64,000 nt of DNA from Acholeplasma granularum ATCC 19168. Its GTDB lineage: Bacteria > Bacillota_I > Bacilli_A > Acholeplasmatales > Acholeplasmataceae. Position 1 is the stretch's first letter. Every line of letters begins with the position of its first letter. The translations under genes were made by a program, and so were the position numbers. Below, in pieces: positions 36,490 to 45,066 of the stretch. The stretch spans positions 62,001 to 126,000 of the forward strand of contig NZ_JAFR01000007.1 in assembly GCF_000526235.1 (NCBI RefSeq). The letters run 5' to 3'. Below the pieces are notes generated by a model. The model worked only from the letters and a program-made list of their open reading frames with translations. It was not told where the DNA came from and ran no database searches.

Positions 36490-37878
36490 ATGAAAAAATT
36501 ATTCAGTTCATTAATGCTATTAATGTTAATCTTATTTGTGGTGGCATGTACACCTAAAGAAGATGATAAAGATCCAGACCCAGATCCGGATCCAGTAAAT
36601 AATGGTCAACAATACGATTTCTCTCAAATTTATAAAGAAAAAGAAACAATTCGTGTATGGATTGATGACCAAAATGGTGAATATATGCAAGCTGTTATTG
36701 CTGCATTTAATAACACACCCGAAGGTAAGGATATCATTGTTGAACATCAACATATGGGTACTGTAGATGCACGTGAAAGACTAAAAACTTTCGGTTTAAC
36801 TGGTAATGGTGCGGATATTTTCCAATTTCCACATGACCATTTAGCTGCAGCTATCTTAGAAGATTTAGTTTATGCATTACCTTCAACAGTAGCTGAACGT
36901 GTTGCACAACGTGCACATCCACTTGGTATGGAAATTGCTACACTCTTATATGATGAAACAACAAAACAATTTGGTCCTGGTGCAAATGCAACAGAAAACT
37001 TATATGCTGTTCCTATGTCACTAGAATCTGTAGGTCTATACTATAATAAAGATTTAGTCACTACTCCTGCTGCAACAATGGAAGAATTATTAGCTGCTGC
37101 AGATACTTGGAATAAAGCCCTTGCAAATGATGGATCTGGTTTAACTAATGCTGATAAAGGTTGGTATTACTTAGGAACATCTTCTCACTGGGCAGATTCA
37201 TACTTCATGCAAACATTCTACTCTGCATTTGGTTTCCAACCTTTTGGTGAAAACTTAAATGATGCAAGTGCTGTAGGTTTTTCTAAAGCAGTAAATGCTC
37301 TAACTTGGTTTAGAAATTCATTAAAACCTGCTACAACTGGTAATGGTACTTATGATTCTGTTGGTGCTGGTGCTAACTTCGAAGAAGGTAACATTCCTTA
37401 TATTATTGCTGGTCCATGGAATATAGAATCTTATGCTGCTGCAGAAGGTTTAAACTTTGGTATCGCTCCACTACCATCAGTTAATGGTAAAAATGGTGCT
37501 CCTTTTGCTGGTGCTCAAATGGCAGCAATCTATAAATACTCAAATAATAAACAAGCTGCAACTAAATTCTTAGAATTCTTAATGAGTGATGTTGCGATGG
37601 AATTACAATTATCAATGAAGAATAAATTACCTGCATTAAAGGTAGATTTACTACCTAATATTGAAGGATTTAGTACTGATCCTTATTTACCTGCAATTTC
37701 TCAACAATTAGAAAGCGCTATTCCAATGCCTACTATTCCTGCAGTTCAATACTACTGGGGTCCAGGCGAATCAATGATTAAAGCAGTATGGGATAACCCA
37801 GCAACTGTAATTGCTACTGCAGCAGCTGCTGCTGAAGATGCATATCGTGCACAAGCTGGATTAGGTTCACAAAATTAA
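36490..37878 (+). CDS. malE: Maltodextrin-binding lipoprotein (MalE type)
   Basis: 462 aa. Signal peptide with lipobox VVAC (Cys20), an acidic Asp-Pro linker (DDKDPDPDPDP) to the membrane anchor, then an extracellular solute-binding family 1 fold: IRVWIDDQNGEYMQAVIAAFN, ADIFQFPHDHLAAAILEDLVYALP, LYAVPMSLESVGLYYNKDLV, FEEGNIPYIIAGPWNIESY and a C-terminal Trp segment (QYYWGPGESM). Highly similar in layout to Gram-positive MalE/MalX. GGAGG precedes the ATG. It feeds MalF and MalG just downstream. Confidence 0.95.
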   Translation: MKKLFSSLMLLMLILFVVACTPKEDDKDPDPDPDPVNNGQQYDFSQIYKEKETIRVWIDDQNGEYMQAVIAAFNNTPEGKDIIVEHQHMGTVDARERLKTFGLTGNGADIFQFPHDHLAAAILEDLVYALPSTVAERVAQRAHPLGMEIATLLYDETTKQFGPGANATENLYAVPMSLESVGLYYNKDLVTTPAATMEELLAAADTWNKALANDGSGLTNADKGWYYLGTSSHWADSYFMQTFYSAFGFQPFGENLNDASAVGFSKAVNALTWFRNSLKPATTGNGTYDSVGAGANFEEGNIPYIIAGPWNIESYAAAEGLNFGIAPLPSVNGKNGAPFAGAQMAAIYKYSNNKQAATKFLEFLMSDVAMELQLSMKNKLPALKVDLLPNIEGFSTDPYLPAISQQLESAIPMPTIPAVQYYWGPGESMIKAVWDNPATVIATAAAAAEDAYRAQAGLGSQN

Positions 37879-37901
37879 TTACAGATATTATATTAAATGA
37901 G

Positions 37902-37925
37902 GGCGATAGGTCTTGACCTGTCGCC
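37902..37925 (+). other. Intercistronic stem-loop between malE and malF
   Basis: GGCGATAGGTC / GACCTGTCGCC, 11 pairs with one G-U and a tight loop. No T run follows, so it is not a standard terminator. In such positions a hairpin can protect malE mRNA and lower malF expression (general knowledge of mal operons). Confidence 0.65.
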
Positions 37926-37965
37926 TACATTTAATTAAAGACACAACAAGTAAAGAGGTGTTACA

Positions 37966-40410
37966 ATGAAGGCATGGAGTGTTATTAAAACAATACTTTC
38001 AGGTTTTATATGGGGTATTGGACAAGTCTTTAATAAACAATATATTAAAGCTTTATTTTTCTTTATTTTCTTTGCTGTTTTTGTTACATTAGAGTTAGTT
38101 TCCTCTAATTATTTTTATGAAGAAAAATATGAAAATGAAATACCTTTAAGTAAAATTAAGGGGAATTCTTTAGGGGAATGGTATCATAAAGCGCTTTTTC
38201 AACAATATGATGTACAAATACTAAATAATAATCGGATTGAATCATTTGATAATTTTTTAGAAGAAATTGGTGTTGAAGAAAAAGATCCTTTTGGTTACTA
38301 TGCTGGTCCTACTGGTAGAGATAATCCAACTGCAAAATTATTTACTGAAGATAGATTTATTGAATTTTTTGCAAAAGACTTGAAAGAGGCTTCTTTTTTA
38401 AGATATACAGAATTTGGAACTACAAATGTAATCAGAGCTGAAGACTTTAATCGTAATGATGCAAAGCGTTTAATCACTTTAGAAAATACAGAGATTCTCT
38501 GGGATGAAATAAACAATAAGTTTTACTTACCACTAACTAATCAAAATATTCCTGGTCAAGAAATAACAGAATATTTTGAAACTAATCCTTTAACACGAAT
38601 TGATAATCCTAACACTATTAATAATATAGAAGGTTTATCAAGATTTAGAAAAACTGGTAAATTATTTAAAGAAGGTACTACTTATTATGTTGAAGTGTTT
38701 GTAAATACTGAAAATAGAATGTTTTTAGAATTAAATTCAACTACTTTTAATTTAGTAGAGCCATCTCCTACTTTTGTACCGATTGAAGTCACTAACATTT
38801 TAGGACAAGTATTTGAATTAAACGGCGTTTTATATGAATATTATGAACCAGGTTTAATTCATAATGGTGTTAGAGCACAATATAAACAAACACCCTTTTC
38901 TAATCTTTTTAGAAGAGCGATGGTACAAGGTAATGAAATCAATCCAATAAATGATGATGATTATGTTAAATTAATGGTTAGAGTTTACATGGAACTGAAT
39001 CCAGAATTTAAAGCTCAATATTTTAAAGATTTTGATAACTTCTTCTATGACCATGCAGGTATGTTTTTAAAGGGATATTGGGAAGTAATTACTCTAGGTC
39101 AAGCCAAAGGAATTAATTTAAACAATCACTTGGCACTAGCTGATGCTATGGTTGGTAGAAAAGGCGAACCTGCCGTATCAAATATGGGTCCAAATATAAC
39201 TTATGAAGGTGAAGTAACTGTAGGTGGTCACGTTTCTACATTACTATTACTTGATGGACTTATAATGGTAATATTATCCTTATTCTTCTTTATATTTGGA
39301 ATTTGGTCCATGATTGATACTTGGAAAGTTTCTGAAGAAAAACGACTTTCTAAGAAAACTATGAATACTAAAGAATACTTTAAATCTGTATGGGATAATG
39401 GTTTTGAATATATTATTCTTTCACCTGCAATGTTTGTTTTAGCCTTTATTTCTATAATGCCAATTGTATTTGGATTTATTTTAGCATTTACATCTATTGG
39501 TGGAACACTATCCATGAGGGGATTATTTGATTGGGTTGGTTTTAGAAATTTTTTAGTTGTATTTGATCCAAACTCAGTCTTAGGTCAAGGTTTTGGTACA
39601 GCTTTTTGGAGAGTACTAGGATGGACTTTAATTTGGGCAATCTTGTCTACCGTTACAGTCTTCTTTGGTGGTTTTTTCCAAGCACTTATTCTAAATGCAG
39701 AGTCTGTTGTTTTTAGAAAACTATGGCGTACCTTATTAATATTACCTTGGGCAATTCCAGCATTACTTTCTCAAATGGTATTTTCAGTTATGTTTAAGGA
39801 AACTGGTTACATAAACCAACTTCTTATGCAAATGGGTATATATGATATATTTAAAGATTGGGGTATATTAGGAAAGGCATATAATCAAGTCGAAGGTTTT
39901 GCCAAGTATTTTTGGTTGGGACATGACAATATCATGTGGTTTACTAATGAAAATAATCCAAACTTTGTTAAAGGTGTAATTATTGTATTAAATATTTGGT
40001 TAGGATTCCCATATTTTATGGCTTTAATGACTGGTATTATGACTGCAATAGATAAATCGCTTTATGAAGCTGCTGATATTGATGGTGCTACTGGATTCCA
40101 AAAACTTAGACAAATTACAATGCCACTTGTTCTTTATTCTACAGCACCAATTTTGATTATGACTTTCTCAGGAAATTTCAATAATTTTGGTGTAATCTAC
40201 TTTATTACAGGTGGGGGACCAGGTGATCTAAATAATGTTAATAATGGATTTGCCGGTCAAACAGACATTTTAATTTCTTGGATGTATAGGTTAACTACAG
40301 AACATCAAATATATAACTTAGCTTCCGTATTCTCAGTTTTAATCTTTATATTTGTTGGAAGCATAACAGCTTGGAACTTATCAAGAACCAAGGCTTTCCA
40401 GGAGGACTAA
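37966..40410 (+). CDS. malF: Maltodextrin ABC transporter permease MalF, with a very large extracytoplasmic region
   Basis: 814 aa, against roughly 430-520 in most MalF proteins. One helix near the N-terminus (about 27-46), then about 370 residues of polar, probably extracytoplasmic sequence (about 50-418), then a helix (about 423-445) and the permease core with further helices and the EAA loop EAADIDGATGFQKLRQITMPL (about residue 700). The core is standard MalF. The added domain could dock MalE or the surface starch-binding protein. RBS GAGGTG before the ATG; malG starts 3 bases after the stop. Confidence 0.92.
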   Translation: MKAWSVIKTILSGFIWGIGQVFNKQYIKALFFFIFFAVFVTLELVSSNYFYEEKYENEIPLSKIKGNSLGEWYHKALFQQYDVQILNNNRIESFDNFLEEIGVEEKDPFGYYAGPTGRDNPTAKLFTEDRFIEFFAKDLKEASFLRYTEFGTTNVIRAEDFNRNDAKRLITLENTEILWDEINNKFYLPLTNQNIPGQEITEYFETNPLTRIDNPNTINNIEGLSRFRKTGKLFKEGTTYYVEVFVNTENRMFLELNSTTFNLVEPSPTFVPIEVTNILGQVFELNGVLYEYYEPGLIHNGVRAQYKQTPFSNLFRRAMVQGNEINPINDDDYVKLMVRVYMELNPEFKAQYFKDFDNFFYDHAGMFLKGYWEVITLGQAKGINLNNHLALADAMVGRKGEPAVSNMGPNITYEGEVTVGGHVSTLLLLDGLIMVILSLFFFIFGIWSMIDTWKVSEEKRLSKKTMNTKEYFKSVWDNGFEYIILSPAMFVLAFISIMPIVFGFILAFTSIGGTLSMRGLFDWVGFRNFLVVFDPNSVLGQGFGTAFWRVLGWTLIWAILSTVTVFFGGFFQALILNAESVVFRKLWRTLLILPWAIPALLSQMVFSVMFKETGYINQLLMQMGIYDIFKDWGILGKAYNQVEGFAKYFWLGHDNIMWFTNENNPNFVKGVIIVLNIWLGFPYFMALMTGIMTAIDKSLYEAADIDGATGFQKLRQITMPLVLYSTAPILIMTFSGNFNNFGVIYFITGGGPGDLNNVNNGFAGQTDILISWMYRLTTEHQIYNLASVFSVLIFIFVGSITAWNLSRTKAFQED

Positions 40411-40413
40411 GAT

Positions 40414-41805
40414 ATGGAACTATTAATTTTACTAATTATATTCACAATTTTATGGGCTTTAATTACAAATTACTTAGTAGTTCATGATATTGCTAAGAAA
40501 AAAGGCTATGAATTAAATAAAAAAGTTCAACTAATCTCTTTTATACCAATATATGGTAAAAAATATGTTGATAAACTAGTTAATTTAAAACCTAATGTTA
40601 CAAAAGAAGAGTTTGATTATTTATTATCAAAAGAAATTATCTTACAAAAAATAGGCTTAGTATTTGTAATACTACTTATTGGATTCCTAATTTTCATTCC
40701 AATTGCATTATTCTTATATGTAGCATATAAAAACAATTTTAGTAGATCACTACTCTTTACTTTTTTAATTGTATTAATACTTCTAGTTCATCAAGGATTA
40801 GTTGTTGAGTATGCATCTAAAAAGGGGTATGAAGGTATTAAACCAGGACTTATTGGACTAATCCCTATTTATGGCTTTATTTATTACAAACAATGCGAAA
40901 AACGTAGAAACACTTCAAGTCTTTCCATTAGAGCAACGTTTACAATTAAAAATATCTTAATCAAAACCCTTATAAATGCAGAACTAACATTACTAGTAAT
41001 AGTAGTACTTGTACCTGTTATATACATATTTGGGATGGCGTTTTCACAGGGTACCAATTCTATTCCCAATACTATTTGGCCTGCAAATCCATCTTGGAAT
41101 GGGTTTGATTATTTATTCAATTCACCAGATTCAAAATTCGGTAAATGGTATAGTAACACCTTAATAATTGCAGTAATTAACATGGTTATTGGGACAGTTA
41201 TTATAACTGGCGCCTCCTATGTATTTGCCCGTTATTCATTTAAAGGTAAAAAATCCGGATTACTTGCTATTTTAGTTCTTCAAGCATTCCCATCATTCAT
41301 GGGATTAATCGCTATGTATGTATTATTTTGGAAATTCGGACTACTTGGTCGCCCAGTATATTTAACTATTTTATACATTGGTGGAGCAATTCCTGGAAAT
41401 TTATGGTTAATTAAAGGTTTCTTAAGTCAAATTCCTAAAGACTTAGATGAGTCAGCTATGATTGATGGTGCATCAAAATTAAAAATATTCATCCACATTA
41501 TTTTACCGTTATCTGTTCCTATCTTAACTTTCGTAGCAGTATCAATGTTTATGTCTCCATGGATGGATTACATGTTACCTGGTTACTTACTTAATGTACC
41601 TGCAACAGGTAACTCACTTTCTCAAGTCCAAGAACAATGGACACTTGCAGTGGGTATCTTCTCCTTCATTAATGGTCAATATGATTTAAACTACCCAGCT
41701 TTTGCAGCTGCATCTTTAATAGTGGGTGTACCAATCGCTGTTATATATATGGTTTTCCAAAAATACCTAATCGAAGGTATTATGGCTGGAGCAACGAAAG
41801 GATAA
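40414..41805 (+). CDS. malG: Maltodextrin ABC transporter permease MalG with an N-terminal repeat domain
   Basis: 463 aa, about 180 longer than usual MalG. The first 170 residues hold four helices and two copies of a short repeat: YLVVHDIAKKKGYE...LISFIPIYGKKY (about 20-52) and GLVVEYASKKGYE...LIGLIPIYGFIYY (about 128-160). The core follows (about 175-463) with ENAELTL-like first helix, EAA loop DESAMIDGASKLKIFIHIILPL and a normal C-terminus. The repeats look like a duplicated membrane hairpin of unknown role. GGAGG before the ATG; 4 bases before the next gene. Confidence 0.92.
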   Translation: MELLILLIIFTILWALITNYLVVHDIAKKKGYELNKKVQLISFIPIYGKKYVDKLVNLKPNVTKEEFDYLLSKEIILQKIGLVFVILLIGFLIFIPIALFLYVAYKNNFSRSLLFTFLIVLILLVHQGLVVEYASKKGYEGIKPGLIGLIPIYGFIYYKQCEKRRNTSSLSIRATFTIKNILIKTLINAELTLLVIVVLVPVIYIFGMAFSQGTNSIPNTIWPANPSWNGFDYLFNSPDSKFGKWYSNTLIIAVINMVIGTVIITGASYVFARYSFKGKKSGLLAILVLQAFPSFMGLIAMYVLFWKFGLLGRPVYLTILYIGGAIPGNLWLIKGFLSQIPKDLDESAMIDGASKLKIFIHIILPLSVPILTFVAVSMFMSPWMDYMLPGYLLNVPATGNSLSQVQEQWTLAVGIFSFINGQYDLNYPAFAAASLIVGVPIAVIYMVFQKYLIEGIMAGATKG

Positions 41806-41809
41806 TTTT

Positions 41810-43090
41810 ATGGCTAAAAACACCTCACACACATTAAAAAATAAATTTATTTATCAAGTATTTACTAGACAACACTCTAAAAGTCAAGATTTCCAAGGTA
41901 TCATTGATGATCTAAACCGAATCAAATCTATGGGGGTAGACATAATCTACCTCCTGCCTTTTCATCCAATAGGGAAAAAAGATAGAAAAGGTGAAATAGG
42001 CTCTCCATATGCTATTTATGATTATTATGCAATTGATCCACTACATGGAACACTTGATGACTTTAAACGTTTAGTCACTGAAGTTCATAGCCGTGGAATG
42101 AAATTAATGATAGATATAGTCTTTAACCACACCTCTAGAGACTCGATCTTAACTCAAATCCATCCTGAATGGTTTTATAAGAAAAGTGATGGCACATTTG
42201 CTAATAGAATTGGAGACTGGTCAGATATAACTGATTTTAACTTAACTGCTCATCCAGAAATCTGGACATATTTGATTGATGTACTAAAATACTGGGCACA
42301 ATATGTTGATGGATATAGATGTGATGTTGCACCTCTTCTACCACTTGAATTTTGGAAACAAGCACGTCAAGAGCTTGATAAATATCGTCCAGATCTAATT
42401 TGGTTAACAGAATCAGTTGAGTATGGTTTCATAAAATATCTACGTGATATGGGTTATGATGCATCAACAGACTCACAAATGTATGAAACTTTTGATATAT
42501 GCTATGATTATGATATTTTCAGCTTCATGGATGGTTATTTATCAGGTAAGAATTCATTAGAACGTTATCTATATGAATTATGGCGTCAAGAAGTTACATA
42601 TCCAAAAAACTACGTAAAATTGCGTGCATTTGAAAATCATGATCAAGAACGTATTGCTAATAAAGTAAATAACCCAACAAAGTTGATACAAATGACTGCA
42701 TTACAATTTTTCTTAAAAGGTACACCTATGATATACGCTGGCCAAGAACACCAGGTTAGTGTAAGACCTTCATTATTCGAAAATGATTTGGTTCCTTGGA
42801 ATGAAAAGTTATCTATTGAAAATCTAATTAGAAAATTATCAAAAATAAAAAAACTAGATATAATGTCTAAGGGTATATACGACTTTATAAATACAAAAAA
42901 TATTGCACACTTGCAATATAAATTTGGAAATGAGTTACTTATTGGAATATTTAATCTAGAAAATCAGACTCATACATCAATTGATTTGCCAAATGGTAAA
43001 TATTTGAATGTACTAAGTAATCAACTATATGAAGTTAAGGATGGTATGATTGAATTATCTGATGAGCCTATCATCATTCATATTCAATAA
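41810..43090 (+). CDS. Cytoplasmic GH13 glucosidase/amylase
   Basis: 426 aa without signal peptide, so intracellular. GH13 regions: DIVFNHTSR (about residue 105), GYRCDVAPLLP (nucleophile Asp), LTESVEYG (acid/base Glu) and FENHDQER. Compact for the family, with a short C-terminal beta domain (ENQTHTSIDLPNGKYLNVL). It is the last gene of the mal operon and would hydrolyse imported dextrins; substrate preference (alpha-1,4 versus alpha-1,6) is not readable. Ends at a bidirectional terminator. Confidence 0.86.
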   Translation: MAKNTSHTLKNKFIYQVFTRQHSKSQDFQGIIDDLNRIKSMGVDIIYLLPFHPIGKKDRKGEIGSPYAIYDYYAIDPLHGTLDDFKRLVTEVHSRGMKLMIDIVFNHTSRDSILTQIHPEWFYKKSDGTFANRIGDWSDITDFNLTAHPEIWTYLIDVLKYWAQYVDGYRCDVAPLLPLEFWKQARQELDKYRPDLIWLTESVEYGFIKYLRDMGYDASTDSQMYETFDICYDYDIFSFMDGYLSGKNSLERYLYELWRQEVTYPKNYVKLRAFENHDQERIANKVNNPTKLIQMTALQFFLKGTPMIYAGQEHQVSVRPSLFENDLVPWNEKLSIENLIRKLSKIKKLDIMSKGIYDFINTKNIAHLQYKFGNELLIGIFNLENQTHTSIDLPNGKYLNVLSNQLYEVKDGMIELSDEPIIIHIQ

Positions 43091-43094
43091 ATAA

Positions 43095-43130
43095 AATAAG
43101 TCCTTAAAACTTAAATTTTAAGGACTTATT
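43095..43130. terminator. Bidirectional terminator
   Basis: AATAAGTCCTTAAAA / TTTTAAGGACTTATT perfect inverted repeat between the mal operon (+) and the neopullulanase gene (-). Confidence 0.92.
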
Positions 43131-43140
43131 TCTATATTAA

Positions 43141-44943
43141 TTACAATCTTTTAAGCAGTTTATATCCAAACTTTGGTAATTTAATTGTTTCTTCAATAAC
43201 TAAAGTTACATCATTTAGTAAATCATGACATTTACCTTGAAAATCAGTAGGAATATTCACGACTAATGATTTATTTGAATCATTTATTAGAATTAAAATA
43301 CTTTCGTTTTCATCTTTTTTAATTAAAGATAAGGAATTAGCATCTATAAAATGATAGTCGCTTGACATTAATGATTTATGACTTTTTCTTAATTTGATTA
43401 AACTTTTAATTAAGTTTCTTAAGTTGTGATTCCAAGTGCTTTCATCCCAATTAAAACATCTTCTATTATCAGGGTCATGTTCACCAGATAGACCAACTTC
43501 ACTACCATAATATATATTTGGTGCGCCAGCACTAATAAACATTAAAATATATGCTATTTTTAATCTATCATCATTGTCTTTAAGTCGGCGTTTCATTCTT
43601 ACCGTATCATGCGTATCCAGCTGATTAAACATATTTTGCATAACATTCTTAGGTGTCAATGCTGTATAGCTAATTAGTTCATTTTTGAATTCATGAAGAT
43701 CAATTTTATTATCAAAATATTGCCAAATTGGTATAGATAAATCATAATTCATAACACTATCCATTTGATCACCACGCAACCAAGGCATTGAAGAATCCCA
43801 ATTTTCTCCAAAGATAAAAGTATCTTTCTTCGCATTTTTAGAGACTTCTTTGACTTTTCTAAGAAATTGGTGGCTCACTTCATTTGAAACATCTAATCTC
43901 CACCCATCAATATCATACTCTTTTATCCAATATTCAATTGAATCCAGTAAATGCTTTTGGGTTAATGGATTTCCTGTATTCCATTTTGGCATATGAGGTG
44001 TATAGGCAAAAGTCCGAAAATTTGGTCTTAAATTCCCGTGATATTTTGGATTTCCATTTTTATCTATATCAAAATTAATTATAGGATCCTTATCAAGAAA
44101 AAAACAATCAGCATAAATTGAATTTCGTCCATTTTTAACAACATCTTGAAAATATGGATGATCCCAACCACAATGATTTAATACTGCGTCTAAAACAACT
44201 TTTATATCTAACTGATGAGCTTTTTCTACCAAAAGTTTAAAATCATCATTTGTACCAAATTGTGGATCGATTTTAAAATAATTTTTAATGTCATATTTAT
44301 GTGCCGTCTTGGATTCAAAAATAGGTGTAAAATAAATACCTGAAACACCAAGATCTTTTAAATAAGGTAGTTTATCAATCACACCTAATATATCTCCACC
44401 ATATAGTTCATGATTATTTACAGGTAGTTTTCCCCAAGGTAAATTAGACTTTTTATTATATGAATAAAATCTATCCATAAATATTTGGTACCAATAAGTA
44501 TCTTTAACCCAACTTGGAGTATCTGCTAAATCTTCTTTATTCAAATATGGATAATTAAAGTAGTTTGATAAATCATAAAAACTTCCTTCTTCAAACTTAT
44601 TGCTAGGTAATTTATTCAATTTTTCTAACCTCTTGGAACCAAAAAAATAATGTTCATTATTATTTTCAATTAAAAATGCGTATTTACAGCGATAATCCTT
44701 AGGTTCAACTTCAATAAAGTAATAATCAAATAAATCAGTTTGATAACGTTTAGTCATAGATACTAATTTGCTATTCCAACTTGCTTTATTATTTGAAAAA
44801 GTCCAATCAAATGGATCTCCAAAGGAAAGTTTTACACTTTCAACATCATTTTTTGCTGTTCTAAATAAAATATGTAATTTTTTTTCATCATAGGCATAAC
44901 TATATTCAGATTTAGCTTGATGAAATAATGCGTGTATATTCAT
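43141..44943 (-). CDS. Cytoplasmic neopullulanase/cyclomaltodextrinase (GH13_20 type)
   Basis: 600 aa, no signal peptide. An N-terminal CBM34-like beta domain (about 1-125; HALFHQAKSEYSYAYDEKKLHILFRTAKNDVE) is the mark of the cyclomaltodextrinase/neopullulanase group. The barrel has VVLDAVLNHCGWDHP, DGWRLDVSNEVSHQF (nucleophile), FGENWDSSMPW (acid/base) and LDTHDTVRM, then SGEHDPDNRRCFNWDE typical of this subfamily. It should open cyclodextrins and split maltodextrins or pullulan inside the cell. Divergent from the glucosidase gene, sharing the operator at 44997-45011; its own -10 is TATAAT just upstream. Confidence 0.93.
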   Translation of the reverse strand: MNIHALFHQAKSEYSYAYDEKKLHILFRTAKNDVESVKLSFGDPFDWTFSNNKASWNSKLVSMTKRYQTDLFDYYFIEVEPKDYRCKYAFLIENNNEHYFFGSKRLEKLNKLPSNKFEEGSFYDLSNYFNYPYLNKEDLADTPSWVKDTYWYQIFMDRFYSYNKKSNLPWGKLPVNNHELYGGDILGVIDKLPYLKDLGVSGIYFTPIFESKTAHKYDIKNYFKIDPQFGTNDDFKLLVEKAHQLDIKVVLDAVLNHCGWDHPYFQDVVKNGRNSIYADCFFLDKDPIINFDIDKNGNPKYHGNLRPNFRTFAYTPHMPKWNTGNPLTQKHLLDSIEYWIKEYDIDGWRLDVSNEVSHQFLRKVKEVSKNAKKDTFIFGENWDSSMPWLRGDQMDSVMNYDLSIPIWQYFDNKIDLHEFKNELISYTALTPKNVMQNMFNQLDTHDTVRMKRRLKDNDDRLKIAYILMFISAGAPNIYYGSEVGLSGEHDPDNRRCFNWDESTWNHNLRNLIKSLIKLRKSHKSLMSSDYHFIDANSLSLIKKDENESILILINDSNKSLVVNIPTDFQGKCHDLLNDVTLVIEETIKLPKFGYKLLKRL

Positions 44944-44996
44944 TGTCTATCAACTCCATATTTTCATTATAGCACTTCACTGATAGATAATTAAAT

Positions 44997-45011
44997 ATGT
45001 AAACGCTGTCA
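44997..45011. promoter_or_regulatory. cre-type operator shared by divergent GH13 genes
   Basis: ATGTAAACGCTGTCA matches WTGNAANCGNWWNCA with one mismatch (G for W). It lies between TATAAT boxes for the minus-strand neopullulanase (near 44970) and the plus-strand glucosidase (45042-45047). Confidence 0.68.
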
Positions 45012-45066
45012 TCTTTATCGGTATTATTAATTTTGGTAAAATATAATTGTAAAGGACTATTAAGAA

